Below, in pieces: positions 60,209 through 64,000 of a DNA stretch of 64,000 nucleotides; within the stretch, counting starts at the first letter, position 1, and each line of letters opens with the position of its first letter. Origin of the DNA: Agapanthus africanus (taxonomy: Eukaryota > Streptophyta > Magnoliopsida > Asparagales > Amaryllidaceae). The stretch is from positions 381,605,908 to 381,669,907 of the forward strand of contig JASDDO010000018.1 in assembly GCA_030015575.1 (NCBI GenBank), written 5' to 3'. The position numbers and the translations under genes are program-made. The notes beneath the pieces were generated by a model. That model saw only the letters and a list, made by a program, of their open reading frames with translations, searched no databases and was not told where the DNA came from.

Positions 60209-60401
60209 GGTCTCACTGAGTCACGATCTCATTTTTCTTGGGTCTTCTTAAAAAGTCTGCACGTATTTTTAAGGTCCCTGAAAAAATTTTGGACCAGATT
60301 TTAAAATCGACAGAAAACGTGCAATTTTTGACGTGTTTTGCGACTTTTCCGGCGATCGAATTTCTAATACTTTGCTAACATGTTAGTAATGGTTTAGCCT
60401 G

Positions 60402-60413
60402 GCTCTGATACCA
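60402..60413 (-). promoter_or_regulatory. Cop-5 primer binding site, tRNA-iMet
   Basis: The minus strand reads TGGTATCAGAGC, one base from the LTR. Confidence 0.95.
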
Positions 60414-60414
60414 C

Positions 60415-62460
60415 TGTAAGTCTATGTTACACACCCCGGTACTTACGGGGAGGCGGAATAGGTAAAAAACAAAATTTTATCACAAGGTAACATAGACTAT
60501 GTTTGAGGATCTTTGCTAAATCATTGCTAACAACCAAACTAGAGGTTTTATCTACTATGCTAGAAGATTATACCTCATGCTACAAGTCCTTCGGGTCTTC
60601 TCCACTGTCCTCCTCGTCTCCGTAGGCTCCATGGATTGATCCGGATTGTGGCTTCTTCAACGGCCTCCTTGAGTCGAAGATGATCCACCCGAAAGTCTAT
60701 AGTCCGAGCTCCACCTCAAGACCGAGATAACAAGGCCAACAAGTTTGCTAAGCTTGATGTCCTAGGTGATGTAGAGTATGATGATGGATTTGTTTGTCTA
60801 TTAGATCCCTAATTTTCTCAACATATAAGAGCTTAAGGGATTTCTAGTGAGGAAGAAGAAGGAGAGCAAATATGGGGGCTCTCTTGAAGAGAGAGATAGA
60901 GAGAGAGTGAATGAGATAATGAACCATAGAAAAAAGAAAACAAATCTTTTATCATGATAATTATGATGGCAACCTTTATTTGACCATTATCATGTCACTA
61001 TTAATGCTAAGCAAACTATCTAGTGCTTAACAAAAATATCTAAGTCAACCATAGTCAACATGGTCAAATGGTCAAACCAATTAGCCATGACACAATTATC
61101 ATTAAAAAGATTAGTAAACATTTTCCACCACCTCATAATGGTTTTAATCAAGTCAATAGTCAAAACCCTAATGAGGCTTCTCTTTCTTTTCTCCTCACAT
61201 CCGTACATACACATCCGCATCCGCATTCCGAAGAAAACGAATACTAAGAGACAAAACTAATCCATCAATACATAATACTAGGATCCGGCTTAAACCAAAG
61301 CCCACTAGTATTATCCGCCCGAACATCATACGCGCATAAGTGCACGTAAGTGATCGTAGCCCTGCCGTAAAACCATACGGCCTCTACACCTTTTGCCCAG
61401 TGCAGGGAAACTCTCTGTATGGGACTCTAAAGACTCGACACTACACTGTCAATGGGTTTAACCACACACCGTAAGCAGTACTATCTGTACGTAACGGTCC
61501 CCAGGCAGATGTCGATAAGAAGGCCGATGAGGAAAACCCATCCGAACTCCTACTGAGCCTGAATGTGACAATCTCCGTACGGTTCGGTCAGTTCGTCTAA
61601 GAGTATCGCATATCGGTCCTAGGGGGCGGTAAACGTCAGACCCCTAATAGCGGTATAAGTCATGTCGGAGTGTAGCCTAGAACACCCTGAGAAACTACTG
61701 GAGCACCTACCAGTAAATCTCACTTGCCCTGGTCAGGGACTTTATGTAATAGCTCTCCAGACACAGCGCGATATCAACCCCCAATACCGGGAGAGACGAA
61801 TCCTGTCTAACCGCCACTGCTTCCAAGTGCTTCGGGACTGCACCCAACTACTACCTGTTTGCACGACTCCTTTGAGCCGTGGTAGGGTAGTAATCAAAGT
61901 ACAGTGGGAACACACTCGAGGCGAAGTAGCAGTGTCAATTCGACGGACAAAGCTGCACTCTTGTCACCTGGGAACTGCTATCTGACGATTGGTATAGTAC
62001 CAACCATCAGTTCCCGACGAGTCCTGTCCGGTGTACTCGTAACCTAACGAGTACCTGCATACTATCTCCAGTACGACGTACTAATGGCTGTGGGACAGAC
62101 CATCTCCCCTGCTGGGATGAGAAGCGTATACACTAGTCTACTCCGGAGTATCGATGCCCCGTCTCGATAATCCTACGACTAGGGACCTGTATAAGGATGT
62201 GCTTATAGATTACCCACCCTCTACTAGTGTGACTGCCATCAGAATGCTGGTAATCAAGCAAAGATCCTAAGGGCTATACTAATATGTATAAGTGATATGT
62301 TAAAAGAAACACATGCACATATTGAAGTAGAAACAAACCAAGTTGCATACTACCATTTTGAGCAAGACTGTTAATACAACTGTGAATATCTCAAGCTTCC
62401 ATTAAGTAATATACAAGCTAGTATGATACAGTAATGGCCTCTAGGGCATATACACTAACA
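60415..62460 (-). repeat. Cop-5 5' LTR
   Basis: 2046 bp, about 95 percent like the 3' LTR by eye. The stem-loop arms lie at 61696-61701 and 61710-61715. Confidence 0.93.
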
Positions 62461-62761
62461 TTCATGACATAGCACGATGACTTTGGAACATTTAATTGTG
62501 GGAATTTACTAGTTTACAATAGAATACCCTAAACTTTCAAAAATTGTTTTCTTTAAAATTGTATTATTTAATTCCTTACAAATGCGCCTCTACAACCCAT
62601 TTTGAGGAACCCCGATAGGGATGGTGCGGGTTATCGCACATCCTCGGGCCTAGTAAAGCGAGATGCAGACCTTCTCACAGAGCATCCGATATCGATAGAA
62701 GCTTTAATGCAATTTTTAAGAAAAATGAGATTTCTACTTAATAATTAAAATTTAATTTTAC

Positions 62762-62813
<52 letters not shown>

Positions 62814-64000
62814 TACTATCAAAATACCTACTTTAAATATATTATATATATATTCCATGTTTTTCTAAATCAAAGGAATCATAATTTCATGAAACTACCA
62901 TTCCAAATCAATAAAATTCCAATATTACACTAAAATACCATATACAATGAAATCTAGGTTATATCCACTAGAATATTTCACTTTATAAAAATTACAATTA
63001 TGAAAACCCTAATGATAATAATTAAATACTTGAGGTGTATTTTGAAAATATATCAAAACTATTTTTCATAAAACCCCCTCAAGTTATATTAATTTAAAAT
63101 AAGGACCCTAGTAAACATAGGTTTAAGCGGGACCAGTTCTCTTGAGCCTCAGGGAGCCGGAGAATATGGGTGCTTGCCTATCTAAGGTAGACAACCTAAA
63201 AACGGGGTTATCAATACGGTAATTGTCTTGGAAAAAGACACAAATCCTGCCGTCCATGTGCAGCAGTTACGGATAACTCCAAAATATAAATCAGGACTTC
63301 AATTCTATTTAAAAGTCTGACTCGGTTCGAGTCGCGGTCAAATTTGAAAATAATCTGACTTGAATTCAATTCAAGTATAACTACAATACAACATGAATCC
63401 ATGAATGCCAGAATACAATCTATAACAACATGAACATGACTTGGTCAAACCATGGATACAATTTTGATCTATTTACATGACTATCCATTTATATCCATTC
63501 CGTTTACATGATATCATGGTTTCGGCAACTCTTCCATTTATAAAACAAAACAATACAATCAATACAAAATACATTACAGGGTTTTAAAGGGGTAGACTGG
63601 TACGGAATGTGTTAGAAGTGGCACGAGACGGTCACTTTAATACACTTAACCTGAATATCCATTGCTGTTGTACCGTGGTTTAACGGTTCCTTATGCTCTG
63701 TATACCTTAGTCTCAGGAATAATGGGACTTCTCTCGTATACACTGGCATATTCTGTACCAAGCTATAAACAACTGCGTTAACGGAACAAAAAGATTATAA
63801 TATACCAGTTATATTCTCATCTGTCTATTCTTAGCTATCTTTGGGACTTACCGAGCGATTGTTTGCTGACGACATTCCTTCTCTTTTTCTTTGGAATGTT
63901 GTCAGGTGGATCGGACTATCTGGAGGTTGAGCCCAGTACAAAAGACTTGGAGCAGTTCGCCATTAACTCAGAGCTCTAGATACTTGTATATATTTTCTTT
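62461..64000 (+). repeat. Gyp-H LTR, right part, runs off the window
   Basis: It continues after Cop-5 with no coding sequence. Composition and motifs (the GAACCCCGATAGGGATGGTG region near 62608, ACGACATTCC / GTTGTCAGG near 63870-63905) fit the interior of a long chromovirus-type LTR in plus orientation. The expected GTGACA end is not reached. Confidence 0.42.
62765..62810. repeat. AT dinucleotide microsatellite
   Basis: 23 AT units inside Gyp-H. Confidence 0.95.

Larger units (their letters stand above)
58352..60401 (-). other. Cop-5 structured leader
   Basis: No gene seen. It contains a GC-rich double hairpin near the primer site (60162-60208), the CCCCGT stem (59356-59400), three TTGAC/GTCAA motifs (58846-58865, 58931-58950, 59024-59043), a reduced GNRA hairpin (58565-58574; loop GAAA on the RNA strand) and the 8-bp stem at 58402-58430. 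Confidence 0.7.
52511..62460 (-). mobile_element. Cop-5: full-length copia element, decayed
   Basis: Minus-strand order: 5' LTR (62460-60415), iMet primer site (60413-60402), 2-kb leader, gag and pol (58351-54564), purine tract, 3' LTR (54549-52511). The LTRs differ at about 4 percent of the first 215 bases by eye. Target duplication TTCTT/TTCAT is imperfect. It interrupts Gyp-H. Coding defects include a gag frameshift, several stops and a changed RT catalytic motif. Confidence 0.92.

Overview
The window looks like nuclear intergenic heterochromatin from a flowering plant with a repeat-rich genome. It is AT-rich, and I can support no host gene, tRNA, rRNA or CRISPR array. Nearly everything is LTR retrotransposon, stacked in nests. 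The Ty1/copia elements use a tRNA-iMet primer site (TGGTATCAGAGC) and have LTRs of about 2 kb. The giant LTRs opening TGTCACGACCC on the + strand are of Ty3/gypsy (chromovirus, Tekay/Del-like) type. One element has an Athila/Tat-like tRNA-Asp primer site, and one fragment is a non-LTR (RTE-like) tail.

Nest 1 (1-44397). An Athila-like element without recognisable pol (Ath-E, minus strand, 37713-44397) has its 3' LTR interrupted by a plus-strand copia element (Cop-3: 9563-9772 and 35096-37712; its 5' part lies left of the window). Cop-3 is broken in RT by plus-strand Cop-2 (7062-9562), which is itself broken in RNase H by minus-strand Cop-1 (1-7061). Farther along, Cop-3 is split by minus-strand Cop-4 (9773-35095; target GATGT, left copy now TATGT). 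The 5' LTR of Cop-4 took two gypsy-type insertions: a 3.7-kb solo LTR (Gyp-C, 19214-22924, target duplication CCTGG) and an 11.2-kb two-LTR element with no coding capacity (Gyp-D, 23827-35039, target duplication CTATA).

Middle (44398-51831). A second Athila-like LTR fragment, a degenerate gypsy-type solo LTR (Gyp-F) holding a 5'-truncated LINE with a 10-bp target duplication, a GC-skewed segment of unknown origin, two copia LTR fragments head to tail, and a possible SINE.

Nest 2 (51832-64000). A probable plus-strand gypsy-type LTR (Gyp-H) is split by a structurally complete but decayed minus-strand copia element (Cop-5, 52511-62460).

How the pieces work together. Every copia copy carries stops, frameshifts or lost catalytic residues, so none looks autonomous. 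Cop-4 has lost gag but keeps 913 codons of open protease-integrase-RT. What is conserved is non-coding. The long leaders (about 1.8-2.8 kb) of Cop-1, Cop-4 and Cop-5 share a series of hairpins, some with compensatory changes. One of them becomes a GNRA tetraloop only on the element's RNA strand, about 210 nt upstream of gag. The LTRs share a covarying stem-loop about 740 nt from the LTR start. Part of this copia leader recurs in the coding-free Gyp-D between gypsy-type LTRs. This suggests, as inference, that Gyp-D borrowed a cis-acting signal.
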